From Novosphingobium meiothermophilum (GTDB lineage Bacteria; Pseudomonadota; Alphaproteobacteria; Sphingomonadales; Sphingomonadaceae), in NCBI RefSeq assembly GCF_003171715.1, contig NZ_QGHL01000007.1:682001-746000 (forward strand): a stretch of 64,000 nucleotides of DNA, read 5' to 3'. The notes under the pieces were generated by a model. That model made no database searches, was not told the DNA's origin, and saw nothing but the letters and a program-made list of their open reading frames with translations. The position numbers and the translations under genes are program-made. Of this stretch, positions 48,926 to 58,188 are shown piece after piece (within the stretch, counting starts at the first letter, position 1; each line of letters opens with the position of its first letter).

Positions 48926-49690
48926 TTATCCTTTCACCAGATCGAGGAAATACGGACGTTCACCGCCGCCATCGACATTGATGCGCGCGCCGCTGACCCA
49001 TGACGCAAGGCCAGAACACAGCCAGAGCACCGCACCCGCGATGTCATCGCCCGTGCCCATGCGCTGAAGCGGCATGGACCGACCAACCGCCGCCTGCGCC
49101 TCGGCATCGCCATAGGTCGCCTCGGCGTTCTCGGTCTGCATCAGTCCGGCGATGATGGCGTTCACGCGCACGCCGTCCGGGCCCCATTCCTGCGCCAGGC
49201 TCTGCGTAAGGCTGAGGAGGCCCGCTTTGGCCGCACCATAGGCCGCTGTCATCGGCGATGGACGAATGGCCGAAACGCTGGCGATGTTGACAATGCTGCC
49301 CGCACCACGCGGCTGCATGTGCGCAAAGGCGGCCTGCGCCATGTACATCGCGGCGTGAAGGTTCAGCTTCAGGATCGAATCGAAAAAGCGGGGACTTGCC
49401 GTGGCCGCAGCCGCCTGCGGCGATCCGCCCGCGTTGTTCACCAGAATGTCCAGTCGCCCGTGCGTCGCCACCACGGCATCGACCAGTGCCCTTGCCTGAT
49501 CGGCGTCGCGGATGTCGGCGGCCTGAAACACGACACCTTCGGGCAGACTGTCGGGTGCAGTGCGGCCACAGACCGTAACCTGCGCACCCGAACGGGCCAG
49601 CGCGGCGGCGATATGCCGCCCGAGCCCCCGCGTGCCGCCGGTGACGATGGCCACCTGCCCCGACAGGTCAATATGATCTGCGCCCTGCAC
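48926..49690 (-). CDS. short-chain dehydrogenase/reductase
   Basis: 254 residues from GTG 49690, chosen because GGGAGAG lies at 49699-49705; an ATG at 49756 would add 22 residues. Rossmann motif TGGTRGLG, NNAG, and the Ser...YGAAK active site (MTAAYGAAKAG). NAD(P)-dependent oxidoreductase; it might play the IpdF-like hydroxy-acyl-CoA or ketosteroid redox role. First gene of the nine-gene operon, 5 bases before the dioxygenase. Confidence 0.83.
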   Translation of the reverse strand: MQGADHIDLSGQVAIVTGGTRGLGRHIAAALARSGAQVTVCGRTAPDSLPEGVVFQAADIRDADQARALVDAVVATHGRLDILVNNAGGSPQAAAATASPRFFDSILKLNLHAAMYMAQAAFAHMQPRGAGSIVNIASVSAIRPSPMTAAYGAAKAGLLSLTQSLAQEWGPDGVRVNAIIAGLMQTENAEATYGDAEAQAAVGRSMPLQRMGTGDDIAGAVLWLCSGLASWVSGARINVDGGGERPYFLDLVKG

Positions 49691-50086
49691 CGCCGCTACT
49701 CTCCCATCCCGTTTCGGTGCGGAAATTGCCCGCTTCCACAGATTCGAAATCGCCAATATCGAAAGTCTATGGGCTTATCAATTGACGATTTGCGTATTCA
49801 ATGCAACCATAAATTACGAATAACCCGCAGATTGATTGAGCCGAGACAATCTTCCCTTCGTCCACCGCCCCCCCACACGGATGGGCGGGTGCGACCGACG
49901 CGATGTGTCACCACCATGCGACAAAGGGAGCCATAGGCTGGCGCCGCCAGGCCCTATATCCGCATTCATTCCGCCGATTTTCATTTGCATGCCACCTATC
50001 ACGGTGACAAAAGACTGCCACTTGCGGACATTTCGTCATATTATTTTACGCAAGATGGCAATTTCCCGTGCGAGAGGCTGGACCCT
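49691..50086. promoter_or_regulatory. divergent control region of the catabolic operon
   Basis: This roughly 400-base AT-richer gap separates the minus-strand SDR-ipd operon from the plus-strand sulfotransferase. Seen: a TTGACG hexamer (49782-49787) and an imperfect dyad TTGC / GCAA (49790-49806). No KstR2-like CAAG/CTTG palindrome is visible. Both promoters must lie here, but I could not assign -10 boxes with confidence. Confidence 0.4.
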
Positions 50087-51271
50087 ATGGCAACGATACC
50101 CGCTGCGGCCGCAGATGCGCCGCTCTTCGACCGTGAAACCCTGCTTGCCGCCGCGCGCGAACGCACGGGGCTGTCGGACTTCGGAGATACGTGGTTCCTT
50201 GAACCGATGGACCGCTACATCATGGCCGCCAATGCCGAGGGCAAGCTCACCGAGTCCGGTTTTGCCGGACAGACCGAAGCCATCCTCAAGGGCCTCGCCA
50301 GTCGGCTGCGCATGGTCGAGGACATCAAGCGTCATCCCGAAATCCTTGACGAAGAGGTCGAGGTCGCCGCGATCATCCTCGGCCTGCCGCGCACTGGCAG
50401 CACCATCTTCCACCGCCTGCTTGCCTCCGCGCCGGGGATGACCGCGATCCGCTGGTATGAGGCGCAGAACTATGCCCCCCTGCCCGGCGACGAGCCGGGC
50501 AATCCCAAGGCTCGCCGTGCCTATGCGCAGGCCATGATCGAGGGCTGGCTCAATCTCTCGCCGGAACTTGCATCGATCCACCCGCTCGATCCCGATGCGC
50601 CCGACGAGGAAATCATCATCCTCGGCCAGCTTTTCATTACCACCATGGTCGAGGCGATGACATTCGTCCCTTCCTTTGCGAAGTGGCTCAACAGCTATGA
50701 CCAGTCAAAGGGCTATGCCGACCTCAAGACGATCCTGAAGTATCTCCAGTGGCAGGATCCTTCGCGGCGGGGCAGGAAATGGATTCTGAAAAGCCCTCAG
50801 AACCTGCCCTATACCGATGTGATCGCCAATGCCTTTCCCGATGCAGTGCTGGTGATGACCCATCGTGATCCGCTGGAGGTTGTGCCCAGCTACGTCAGCA
50901 TGGAAGCGGCGCTCTACAAGCTGAACTCGGTCCATTCCGATGAAGCGGTTGGCGCTTTCTGGTTCCCGCGCCTGGCCGAATGGATGCAGCGCTTCGAGGA
51001 GGCCCGCGCGCGCATCGGCGAAGAACGGTTTATCGACATCGATTACCGCGAAGTGGCGAAGGAGCCGCTGAAGCAGGCCACGCGCGTGCTGGCCCATATC
51101 GGCATTGCGATCGACGACAAGATCGAGTCCGCGCTTGCCGAGTTCATGGCCGGCAACAAGCGCGAGCAGCGCCCGATGCACGACTATTCGCTTGACCGCT
51201 TCGGCCTGAATGAAGCCGAAGTGCGCGATGCTTTCGCTTCCTATCGCGCCCGGTATATCACCCGGACCTGA
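50087..51271 (+). CDS. PAPS-dependent sulfotransferase family protein
   Basis: 394 residues from ATG 50087 (GAGAGG at 50072-50077). PAPS 5-prime phosphosulfate loop LGLPRTGSTIFHRLL (Pro101-Thr106) and 3-prime phosphate block THRDPLEVVPSYVSM. The Sulfotransfer_3-type family transfers sulfate to hydroxyls or amines of small molecules; cytoplasmic. Sphingomonads carry many such genes whose substrates are unknown. Divergent from the ipd operon, so a sterol-like hydroxyl acceptor is conceivable. Confidence 0.85.
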   Translation: MATIPAAAADAPLFDRETLLAAARERTGLSDFGDTWFLEPMDRYIMAANAEGKLTESGFAGQTEAILKGLASRLRMVEDIKRHPEILDEEVEVAAIILGLPRTGSTIFHRLLASAPGMTAIRWYEAQNYAPLPGDEPGNPKARRAYAQAMIEGWLNLSPELASIHPLDPDAPDEEIIILGQLFITTMVEAMTFVPSFAKWLNSYDQSKGYADLKTILKYLQWQDPSRRGRKWILKSPQNLPYTDVIANAFPDAVLVMTHRDPLEVVPSYVSMEAALYKLNSVHSDEAVGAFWFPRLAEWMQRFEEARARIGEERFIDIDYREVAKEPLKQATRVLAHIGIAIDDKIESALAEFMAGNKREQRPMHDYSLDRFGLNEAEVRDAFASYRARYITRT

Positions 51272-51351
51272 TGCAAAGGCCAATTCCGCGTCGCCCTGCG
51301 CCGCGTCTAGCATCCCCGGAAACGAAACCGGAAAAGAAAGGACACGCGGAC

Positions 51352-51693
51352 ATGGAGCGGGTGACACTCTGGGGCTGGATTGATTTCGCGGGCAAGGATG
51401 CGGCGCAGATCGTGCGCGGCGGGGCGCAGTTCATTCGGCCCACCTATGAAGAGCGCGGCTGCATTCACTACGTGTGGAATGCCGATCCGCTGAAGCCGGA
51501 CCGGATCTGGGTGTTCGAGGAATGGGAAAGCGTGGCAGATCTGGCCGAACATCTGGCCGGACCGCTCTATCGGGCCATGGCAGGCTATCTTGCCGAAGCG
51601 GGGATGACCGGCGCCGAAGTGGACAAGTATAGGGTCGTGGCCAAACAGCCGGTCTATGACGGTAGCGGCGTGCCGCAGGCTGCATTCGACTGA
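51352..51693 (+). CDS. antibiotic biosynthesis monooxygenase (ABM) domain protein
   Basis: 113-residue ferredoxin-like ABM domain, from ATG 51352 with AAAGGA at 51337-51342. Blocks GAQFIRPTYEERGCIHYVW and WVFEEWESVADLAEHL fit. Members act as cofactor-free monooxygenases on quinol-like or polyketide aromatics, or as small heme/quinone enzymes. It follows the sulfotransferase by 80 bases and may share its transcript, though GTCTAGCAT in the gap resembles a separate -10. Confidence 0.83.
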   Translation: MERVTLWGWIDFAGKDAAQIVRGGAQFIRPTYEERGCIHYVWNADPLKPDRIWVFEEWESVADLAEHLAGPLYRAMAGYLAEAGMTGAEVDKYRVVAKQPVYDGSGVPQAAFD

Positions 51694-51715
51694 CCTTGCC
51701 GGGTGCCATCGGCAC

Positions 51716-51747
51716 AAAAAAGCGCCGGAGCCACAAGGGCTCCGGCG
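51716..51747 (-). terminator. terminator of the TonB receptor gene
   Basis: CGCCGGAGCC (51723-51732) pairs perfectly with GGCTCCGGCG (51738-51747) around ACAAG. Six A bases (51716-51721) give a U-run on the minus strand. Confidence 0.8.
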
Positions 51748-51787
51748 TCAGGTGTTTCGCGTCTGGTTGACGTCGAAATATGCAGGA

Positions 51788-54727
51788 TCAGAACTTGAAG
51801 CCCGCTGCCACGCCATAGCGGCGCGGTTCCAGCGTGAAGATGTTGGTGAAATTGCCCGATGACTGGTCGGTCACGTAAAGGCCGGTGATCGGGTTGGAAT
51901 TGGCGAGGTTCTGAACGAAACCGCGCACAAACCACTTGGAATCCGGACCGTCGAGCTGAATCTGCGCATTGACCTGCGTGTAGCTGGGAATGCGGTTCAC
52001 GTTGCCGTTGAAGATGCTGCCAGTGGACGTTCCCGTCAGGATGAAGTCGGCACGCGGCGTCAGCTTCAGGTCGCCCAGCGGAATGGCATATTCAGCACCG
52101 CCTGCCACCTTGTAGTTCGGCGCGCCGGGGAGCTGATTGCCCTTGATGTTCACCGGGATACCTGACGTGAAGACCTGAACCCCGCCGAACGGAGCGCCGC
52201 CGCCCGTGGCTGCCGCAACCCCCACCAGCGCGTCGCAGATGCTGAACGCGCCGGTTGATGCAATGCCGCTGTTGGCGCCGAACGAGGTGGTCGGCTGCAG
52301 GTTGGCCCCGCCCACCACTCCGGGGATGAGACCGGCGTTGATCTGCTGGTTCACCGTGTTCACGAAGGCATTCACCCCCGCCACGCTGCCGCTGGTAGAG
52401 GCGACGGCGCAGTTTGCGGCGTTCGTGATGTCCTTGATGATGACGGCATCGGCGCGCCCGCCGCCAAAGTCGCGCGGATTGGCAAGGAACTTGTCCTGCG
52501 AGACCTTGGTGTTCAGGTAGCTGGCCGAGATGTTGACCATCATGCCGCGAACCGGACGCATGACGGCTTCGGCTTCAAGGCCCCAGATGTTGGCGTTCAC
52601 GTTATCGTTGACCGAGGTGCGGGCAACGATGCGCGAGAGCTGGAGGCCCTTGTACTTGTAGTAGAAGCCAGTGAGGTTGAGCGTCAGCGCACCGAACTGG
52701 TTCTTCGACCCGATTTCGAAGGCGTCGATGAACTCAGGATTGAAGGTTTCGGGCACGGTGAAGATCGGCGAAAGCGGCGGGTTGATGCCGCCCGACTTGT
52801 AGCCGCGCGAGTAGGACAGATAGACAAGATTATCAGGCGTGATCTGGAAATCGAGCACGGCACGGCCAGTGATTTCCTGGAAGCTGGCCCTGCGGTTCTG
52901 GAACGGCTGGTTGCCAGCCTGGCTGAGATCCGCATCAAAAGTGCCGAAGAACGGCGAGTTATACGCATTGGCCGTACCATGCGGCGTGAGCCAGTTGAAC
53001 AGCGTGGTGCGCGCCCGGATGCGCTTGTCGTCATTGTTGTAGCGCAGGCCCAAGGTCAGCTTCACGCGGTCGTCGAACTTGTAATAGGCTTCACCGAAGA
53101 AGCCGTAGCTCTTCACGTCGAGCTGATCGGTGTTGTTGCGGAAGAACGGCGTTGCCAGGTAGGACGGCGGCGCACCTGCTCCGAGGGCACTGAACGCACC
53201 AACGACGCCAGAGAAGTAATCAAGACCGAAGGCGTTGACGTAATAGCTGTTCTCGGAAAGCGTGAACTTGCTGTAGATGCCACCCAGCAGGAAGTTGAAC
53301 TTGCCGTCCCAATCCGAACTCAGGATGGCTTCAGCCGACCAGCTGCGGTTATCCTGATTGGAACGGTCGAAGTCCAGCGGGGTCATCCCGCAGACCTTGT
53401 TTCCGCCATACACGCCGCGGCCGGTTTCATCAGGCGCGGACGTGCAGATCACGCCTGCCGGACCATTGGGCATGAGCGCCGAGGCAACGGGGCCAAGATA
53501 CTGCTGAAGCGCGGGGCCAAGCAGCCCGGCCTGCGCAGCGGCAAGGTTATTGAGCGTGGGCTGGATCAGCGCGCGGCTCTGCACCGAGTTGTTGTAGTCC
53601 TGGCTCGAATCGATCTTCACATCCTGATAGTTGCCGGTCAGCTTGAGGCTGAGGCCACCACCCAGTTCCTGATCCCACGAACCGACGACGATCAGTTCCT
53701 CGGCAAAATAGGACGGCCGGGTATCGGTGTTGACAACGCGCGGATCGGCCGGATTGACGACACCGGCATAGGTATCGGTCCCGTAGATGCTCGGAAGTGC
53801 AAAGGCAGAAGGCAGGCCGCGGATGGCGAAGAACTCGCGCGAGGGCAGGATCGAGGCGAGCGTCGAGTTGCCATTGGTGGTCTCGTTCGTCAGGCGCGAG
53901 TTGAGACAGCCCAGCACACCCGTCGGATCGCGCTGGCAAAGCTGCTTCTGGATACGCATGCGGCTGTCGCGCTCGTGGAAATACTGCGCCATCAGGTCGA
54001 TGGTCGTGCCGGTGCCCGGCTCGAACCGCAGCGACCCGCGGATGCTGTACATGTTGCGGTCATCGATCCGTGAATTGTCGAACAGGTTTTTGGTGTACCC
54101 ATCGCGGTTGAGATAGAAACCGGCGACGCGCACACCCAGCGTATCGGTCAGCGGCAGGTTGACCATGCCGCGCAGGCGCACGGAATTGTAGTTGGCATAT
54201 TCCGCATCACCCGATGCGCCGAAAGCCGAAAGATCGGGCTTTGCCGTATTCAGATCGACCACGCCCGAAGTTGCGTTACGGCCGAACAGCGTGCCCTGCG
54301 GGCCGCGCAGCACCTGCACCTGCGCCAGATCGTAGAACTCACCCTCGAACAGACGGGTGGCAAAGAGCGGCGAGGAGTTGATGTGGATGGCGGTTGCCTG
54401 ATCGCAGCTTACGCCAACGCACAGATCGCCAATGCCGCGGATCGTGAAGCTCGACGAGGTGAAGTTGGTCTTGGTGAAGGTGATGTTGGGCAGCGAAAGC
54501 TGCAGGTCGAGAGTGTTGCGGATCTGCTGCTTGTCGAGTGCTTCGGGGCTGAACGCGCTTACCGCGATGGGAACATCCTGAAGCCTTTGAGCCTGACGCT
54601 GGGCGGTAACGATGATTTCCTCGACGCCAAAACCGTCTTCGGAAGATTGCGGTGCATTCTGGGCAAATACAGGCGACGAAACAGCGGCGACACATACGCC
54701 GGCCAGCAGGGAAAGCTTACCCCTCAT
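51788..54727 (-). CDS. TonB-dependent outer-membrane receptor
   Basis: 979 residues. Signal peptide to about 22 (SSPVFA), TonB box EEIIVTAQR (about 36-44), plug domain with VQVLRGPQGTLFGRNATSG, then a 22-strand-type barrel ending in an aromatic Phe (VAAGFKF). Imports a ligand using TonB energy. The SGVVDLNTAKP plug variant is common in sphingomonad receptors for hydrophobic or aromatic compounds. Neighbouring steroid-type genes suggest such a ligand; no siderophore genes are near. Confidence 0.92.
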   Translation of the reverse strand: MRGKLSLLAGVCVAAVSSPVFAQNAPQSSEDGFGVEEIIVTAQRQAQRLQDVPIAVSAFSPEALDKQQIRNTLDLQLSLPNITFTKTNFTSSSFTIRGIGDLCVGVSCDQATAIHINSSPLFATRLFEGEFYDLAQVQVLRGPQGTLFGRNATSGVVDLNTAKPDLSAFGASGDAEYANYNSVRLRGMVNLPLTDTLGVRVAGFYLNRDGYTKNLFDNSRIDDRNMYSIRGSLRFEPGTGTTIDLMAQYFHERDSRMRIQKQLCQRDPTGVLGCLNSRLTNETTNGNSTLASILPSREFFAIRGLPSAFALPSIYGTDTYAGVVNPADPRVVNTDTRPSYFAEELIVVGSWDQELGGGLSLKLTGNYQDVKIDSSQDYNNSVQSRALIQPTLNNLAAAQAGLLGPALQQYLGPVASALMPNGPAGVICTSAPDETGRGVYGGNKVCGMTPLDFDRSNQDNRSWSAEAILSSDWDGKFNFLLGGIYSKFTLSENSYYVNAFGLDYFSGVVGAFSALGAGAPPSYLATPFFRNNTDQLDVKSYGFFGEAYYKFDDRVKLTLGLRYNNDDKRIRARTTLFNWLTPHGTANAYNSPFFGTFDADLSQAGNQPFQNRRASFQEITGRAVLDFQITPDNLVYLSYSRGYKSGGINPPLSPIFTVPETFNPEFIDAFEIGSKNQFGALTLNLTGFYYKYKGLQLSRIVARTSVNDNVNANIWGLEAEAVMRPVRGMMVNISASYLNTKVSQDKFLANPRDFGGGRADAVIIKDITNAANCAVASTSGSVAGVNAFVNTVNQQINAGLIPGVVGGANLQPTTSFGANSGIASTGAFSICDALVGVAAATGGGAPFGGVQVFTSGIPVNIKGNQLPGAPNYKVAGGAEYAIPLGDLKLTPRADFILTGTSTGSIFNGNVNRIPSYTQVNAQIQLDGPDSKWFVRGFVQNLANSNPITGLYVTDQSSGNFTNIFTLEPRRYGVAAGFKF

Positions 54728-54784
54728 AGCTCAGACCTCTCTCTCCAGCGGCCCCCATCATTTACCGCGGGTGGCCTGATGCAC

Positions 54785-54850
54785 AGGACATATCGGGACG
54801 GAATCTTTGTCAACCGCATAATTAAAAATGTGGCATTCCGTAGGGGAATG
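54785..54850 (-). promoter_or_regulatory. candidate promoter and operator of the TonB receptor gene
   Basis: On the minus strand TTGACA (54808-54813) is followed after 15 bases by TATGTC as a weak -10. Just upstream is the dyad CATTCC-GTAGG-GGAATG (54834-54850), a plausible activator or repressor site. The rest of the gap up to ribH (to 55202) is GC-rich non-coding with no FMN riboswitch that I can recognise. Confidence 0.35.
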
Positions 54851-55202
54851 AAGAAGCGCCTGTAACCAAATAACCGCGATCTGCGCTCAGGAATGAGACA
54901 GTCTCGTGTGCTTGAAGCGCAAGCAAGGATCATCATGATGTGAAATTGCCGAATCAGAAGGCAAAATTGCGCGCTCTTCTCACCGAATCGCTTCCCGCAT
55001 CTGTCATTTCGTTGCCAGCCCCGTCAGTGCCGAGGCGCCGAGCCCGCACGCGCTGGGCTTGGCCGCGCGAAGCCCCTGCTCGTTGCGCGCGTGGCCTTTG
55101 GGAATGGCAATTTCTCCGACTTGCCTCTAAGAGGCGCGCGAACACGGCGCCGCGCCAGCGCGCCTTGCCGTAACGCTTTTCCTGCTTGAGGACATCATTT
55201 CC

Positions 55203-55622
55203 ATGGCCAAGTTCCTGATCGTCGAAGCCCGCTTCTATGACCACCTCAACGACATGCTTGTGGCCGGAGCGAAGGCAGCCCTGAAGCAGGCCGGGCACGA
55301 AGTTGAGGTGCTGACGGTGCCCGGCGCGCTGGAAATCCCCGGCGCGATCGCGCTGGCTGATGGTTCGGGCGACTATGATGGCTATGTCGCCATCGGCGTG
55401 GTGATCCGCGGTGAAACCTACCACTTCGAGATCGTGGCCGGGGAAAGCGCGCGCGGAATCATGGCGCTCACCATGGATGGCCTTGCCATCGGCAACGGCA
55501 TCCTGACGGTCGAAAACGAAGCGCAGGCGCTTGTCCGCGCCGACCCCAAGCAGAAGGACAAGGGCGGCGAAGCGGCCAAGGCTGCGCTGGCCCTGCTGGC
55601 CCTGCGCGAACGCTGGGCCTGA
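55203..55622 (+). CDS. ribH: 6,7-dimethyl-8-ribityllumazine synthase
   Basis: Penultimate riboflavin step. 139 residues, slightly short. Conserved blocks: [43 protein letters not shown] (catalytic His) and [14 protein letters not shown]. Single gene without ribA/ribE, so it may be a second copy or part of a dispersed pathway. It supplies flavin, of which the neighbouring flavoenzymes are consumers, but adjacency may be chance. Confidence 0.93.
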   Translation: MAKFLIVEARFYDHLNDMLVAGAKAALKQAGHEVEVLTVPGALEIPGAIALADGSGDYDGYVAIGVVIRGETYHFEIVAGESARGIMALTMDGLAIGNGILTVENEAQALVRADPKQKDKGGEAAKAALALLALRERWA

Positions 55623-55656
55623 CGAGCGGGCAAGCAGCCCGCTCGCCTGCCCGCCC

Positions 55657-56748
55657 TCAGCCTGCGTCGAGGTACTCCGTAAGCCCCATGGGCGCGTAGG
55701 GACCGATCACCAGTTGCTCGAAGCCGCCTATCCCCACCTCGCCTTCGCTGGTGGTGACGCGCGAGATGATCTGCACGTGGAGGTTCTCCATCGTCGCCGC
55801 CATCGGGTCTAGTTCCTCGATCGCAAAGTCTTCGCGCTCTACCGCAAGGGGACCATGATAGAGACCGTGACCCCATCTGGGGCTGGTATAGCCCAGTCCA
55901 CGCATCTGGAAGCGCTGCAATGGCTCGAAAGTCAGCGTCAGTGCGCCATCCGGCCCCTGGATCGTCAGCGTCCCGCCCGAAGGCCAGCGCGTTCCCGGCG
56001 CAAGCTGTGCGTGCATCACCGCCGAGGGCGTTTCATGAAAGCCGTTGTGCCCTGCCCCGTCCGGCGCGATGACTGCGCGCGTGTTCCAGGGCGCGCCGTG
56101 CCGATCGGCATTGATGTGGAAGAAAAGGCTGCGTGAAGGCAGGTTCACCGGCGTCCATTGCCAGAAGAAGCTGCTGACCACGCCGTGTCCGTGCGGCTGG
56201 GCATCGGGCGCGCCAACCGGCCGCACGCCCCAGCTGCGATCGCGCGTTCCAACCATGCCGGGCGCCAGCTCTATCCGCTTGCCATCGACCTCGATCCAGC
56301 CCGCATAGCGCCCGTTTTGCGTCATCCGGGTATAGTCCATGAAAGTGCGCGGACCGATACGATAGGTGAAGCGCGGCTCCTCGATCGGAAATGCCCGCCC
56401 GGTAAAGGTGATGTCGGCTGCCAGCCCTTCGCCGTTTACCCGCACCCGCAGAACCTTCAGCGGCTCCACAACCTCGATGCTGATCGGCCCCACCGTCAGA
56501 TCGAGCCGCTCCATGTTCAGCTCGCGCGAGGCGTGAAGATTGTATTGGATACCGTCCCTGATGCACGCGAAGTGGGCATCCGCCACGTTCAGGTGCGGAT
56601 AGATGCCCAGTGCCACGGCAAAGAAGCCCGAACCATCGGGGGCGTAGCCGTTGAAGAAATACCGGTCGTAGAAGTTGCGATCGGTGCCGGCATAGGCAAC
56701 CGGTTCGGGTGTCTGGTGAAGGGGAAAATCATCGCCGCGCGTCAGCAT
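55657..56748 (-). CDS. AttH/CrtC-like beta-barrel protein of unknown function
   Basis: 363 residues, almost entirely beta-strand. SWGVRPVG in the middle and FFWQWTPVNL are reminiscent of the lipocalin-like hydroxyneurosporene synthase / AttH superfamily. No signal peptide. It overlaps the kinase gene by 7 bases, so the two are coupled. The same pair is, to my recollection, found in sphingomonads and mycobacteria near terpenoid or steroid genes. Function unknown; a hydrophobic ligand-binding or hydratase role is a guess. Confidence 0.65.
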   Translation of the reverse strand: MLTRGDDFPLHQTPEPVAYAGTDRNFYDRYFFNGYAPDGSGFFAVALGIYPHLNVADAHFACIRDGIQYNLHASRELNMERLDLTVGPISIEVVEPLKVLRVRVNGEGLAADITFTGRAFPIEEPRFTYRIGPRTFMDYTRMTQNGRYAGWIEVDGKRIELAPGMVGTRDRSWGVRPVGAPDAQPHGHGVVSSFFWQWTPVNLPSRSLFFHINADRHGAPWNTRAVIAPDGAGHNGFHETPSAVMHAQLAPGTRWPSGGTLTIQGPDGALTLTFEPLQRFQMRGLGYTSPRWGHGLYHGPLAVEREDFAIEELDPMAATMENLHVQIISRVTTSEGEVGIGGFEQLVIGPYAPMGLTEYLDAG

Positions 56749-57836
56749 GAGGCAGGCTCCATCCGGCGCTTGAGAGCGCCGATGCTGTCATGTTCGCGCG
56801 CCAGTTCGCAGGCCCCGCGCGCCATCGAAAGGAAATTGGCATCGCCGCGCTCGGTGCGCACGACAAAGGCCGCGCTGAACACGGCCGTTGCAACGCCGTG
56901 CAGCGCCCCGATGCGGTAATCGTCGAAGATCTCTTCGCACGTCAGCGGTACGCCCCGGCGGGTCATTTCCGCGCAGTAGAGATCAAGCAGCGCAGCCTCG
57001 TTCGGACGTCGCAGCGCCGAACCGATGCCGCAACCCAGAAAATAGCCTACATCGGTAAGACCGCAGCCAGTCGCACAGGTCTGCCAGTCGACGAGGGCTA
57101 TCGGCTCGGCCCCACCGCGAATGCCGAAAAGCATGTTGTCGAGGCGGAAATCCCCGTGAAGCAGGCTGCGCCGGGTGTGCTGGCGATCGAACCACAGAGC
57201 GAGATTGTCGTTCAGCGCCTCGCATACCGCCATGAGCTCTGGCGCCAGAGTATCGGCATAGCGTTCGCGGAAGATGGCCTGCGCCTGCGGATAGAGCATG
57301 CGCAGGCTGGCCTGCGCCTGAGGATCGGGCTGGAGCCAAGCGGCATCGAGCGCCGGATGATCGAGGCTTGGCGCGTGCAGCGCAGCTGCCTGCCGGATCG
57401 CCTCTTCGGCATCCGAAAGCGTGCATCCGGAAAGCTGGTTGCCAGCAGAGCAAGGCCCCAGATCCTCGAACAGGAGGATGAAATCGCACCCGTTGTCATC
57501 CAGCAGCGCAGCGTGGACCTGCGGCACGCGCATGGCGATGTGCCGGGCCATTTCGCGGTAGAACAGCACCTCCTTGCGATAGAGCGAGAATGCCGCTGCG
57601 GTCTGGCGGCTGGTGGCATCGCTTGAGGGAAACTTGGCCGCAACGGTTGCCGGCGCACGGGGCGGCGCGCCATTGTAGCTGAGCGTGAACCGCACCGTGT
57701 CGCCCACCTGCCCGGTGCCGATGGATTGCCACGAAAGATCGGCAATGCGCGCATCATCCAGCAATCCGGCGCCCGCCAGTTGCGCCTCAAGCCATGCAGG
57801 ATCGACCTCGTCCGGTCGCGTCGGAAAATCCGCCAT
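56742..57836 (-). CDS. aminoglycoside phosphotransferase-like kinase
   Basis: 364 residues from ATG 57836. Kinase features: Lys68 (VAAKFP), Brenner motif HGDFRLDN (His227, Asp229, Asn234) and the metal-binding Asp250 in LVDWQ. The family phosphorylates small-molecule hydroxyls; relatives act on aminoglycosides, choline or ecdysteroids. Given its company, an ecdysteroid-kinase-like action on a sterol or terpenoid alcohol is possible. GAGAGAGG precedes the ATG. Confidence 0.78.
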   Translation of the reverse strand: MADFPTRPDEVDPAWLEAQLAGAGLLDDARIADLSWQSIGTGQVGDTVRFTLSYNGAPPRAPATVAAKFPSSDATSRQTAAAFSLYRKEVLFYREMARHIAMRVPQVHAALLDDNGCDFILLFEDLGPCSAGNQLSGCTLSDAEEAIRQAAALHAPSLDHPALDAAWLQPDPQAQASLRMLYPQAQAIFRERYADTLAPELMAVCEALNDNLALWFDRQHTRRSLLHGDFRLDNMLFGIRGGAEPIALVDWQTCATGCGLTDVGYFLGCGIGSALRRPNEAALLDLYCAEMTRRGVPLTCEEIFDDYRIGALHGVATAVFSAAFVVRTERGDANFLSMARGACELAREHDSIGALKRRMEPASC

Positions 57837-58040
57837 GGTCCTCTCTCCCTCCGTGCAAGCTGGCAGAGGCAGACAGCCTTGGGAAGAGAGCATGACTTGA
57901 CGGTTGAGATCACCAGTTGCCGGACTGCGTTCCGGCAGCCCTTCCAGCCAGGTCGAACCACAACATGGCAATGAAACTGTTCCAGAACGGCGGAATCATC
58001 CTGCTTCGGTCACTCCGAAAAAGAACCATATCGCCGTTTC

Positions 58041-58089
58041 TATTATATTTTTTCGGGCAATCTGAGCTGACTAAGCAATTTTCCTTAGT
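58041..58089 (+). promoter_or_regulatory. candidate promoter and operator of the MarR-like gene
   Basis: AT-rich patch with a TATTAT -10-like hexamer (58041-58046) followed by a perfect dyad ACTAAG-N8-CTTAGT (58070-58089). The dyad lies between the likely start site and the marR coding region, fitting autorepression. The gap 57837-58188 holds no gene I can support; the divergent kinase promoter must also be here. Confidence 0.45.
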
Positions 58090-58188
58090 GCTTCACCGAA
58101 TGGCCCCAATCCCGGACTTGCCCGATCCCTTGGAGAGTTGGCGGCTGGCGCCGTCCAAGGGCAGTTTCGCATCGGGAGTGGCAGCAGG

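Noticed and set aside
54728..55202. FMN riboswitch before ribH
   Set aside because: No conserved FMN-box sequence elements could be found in the gap.
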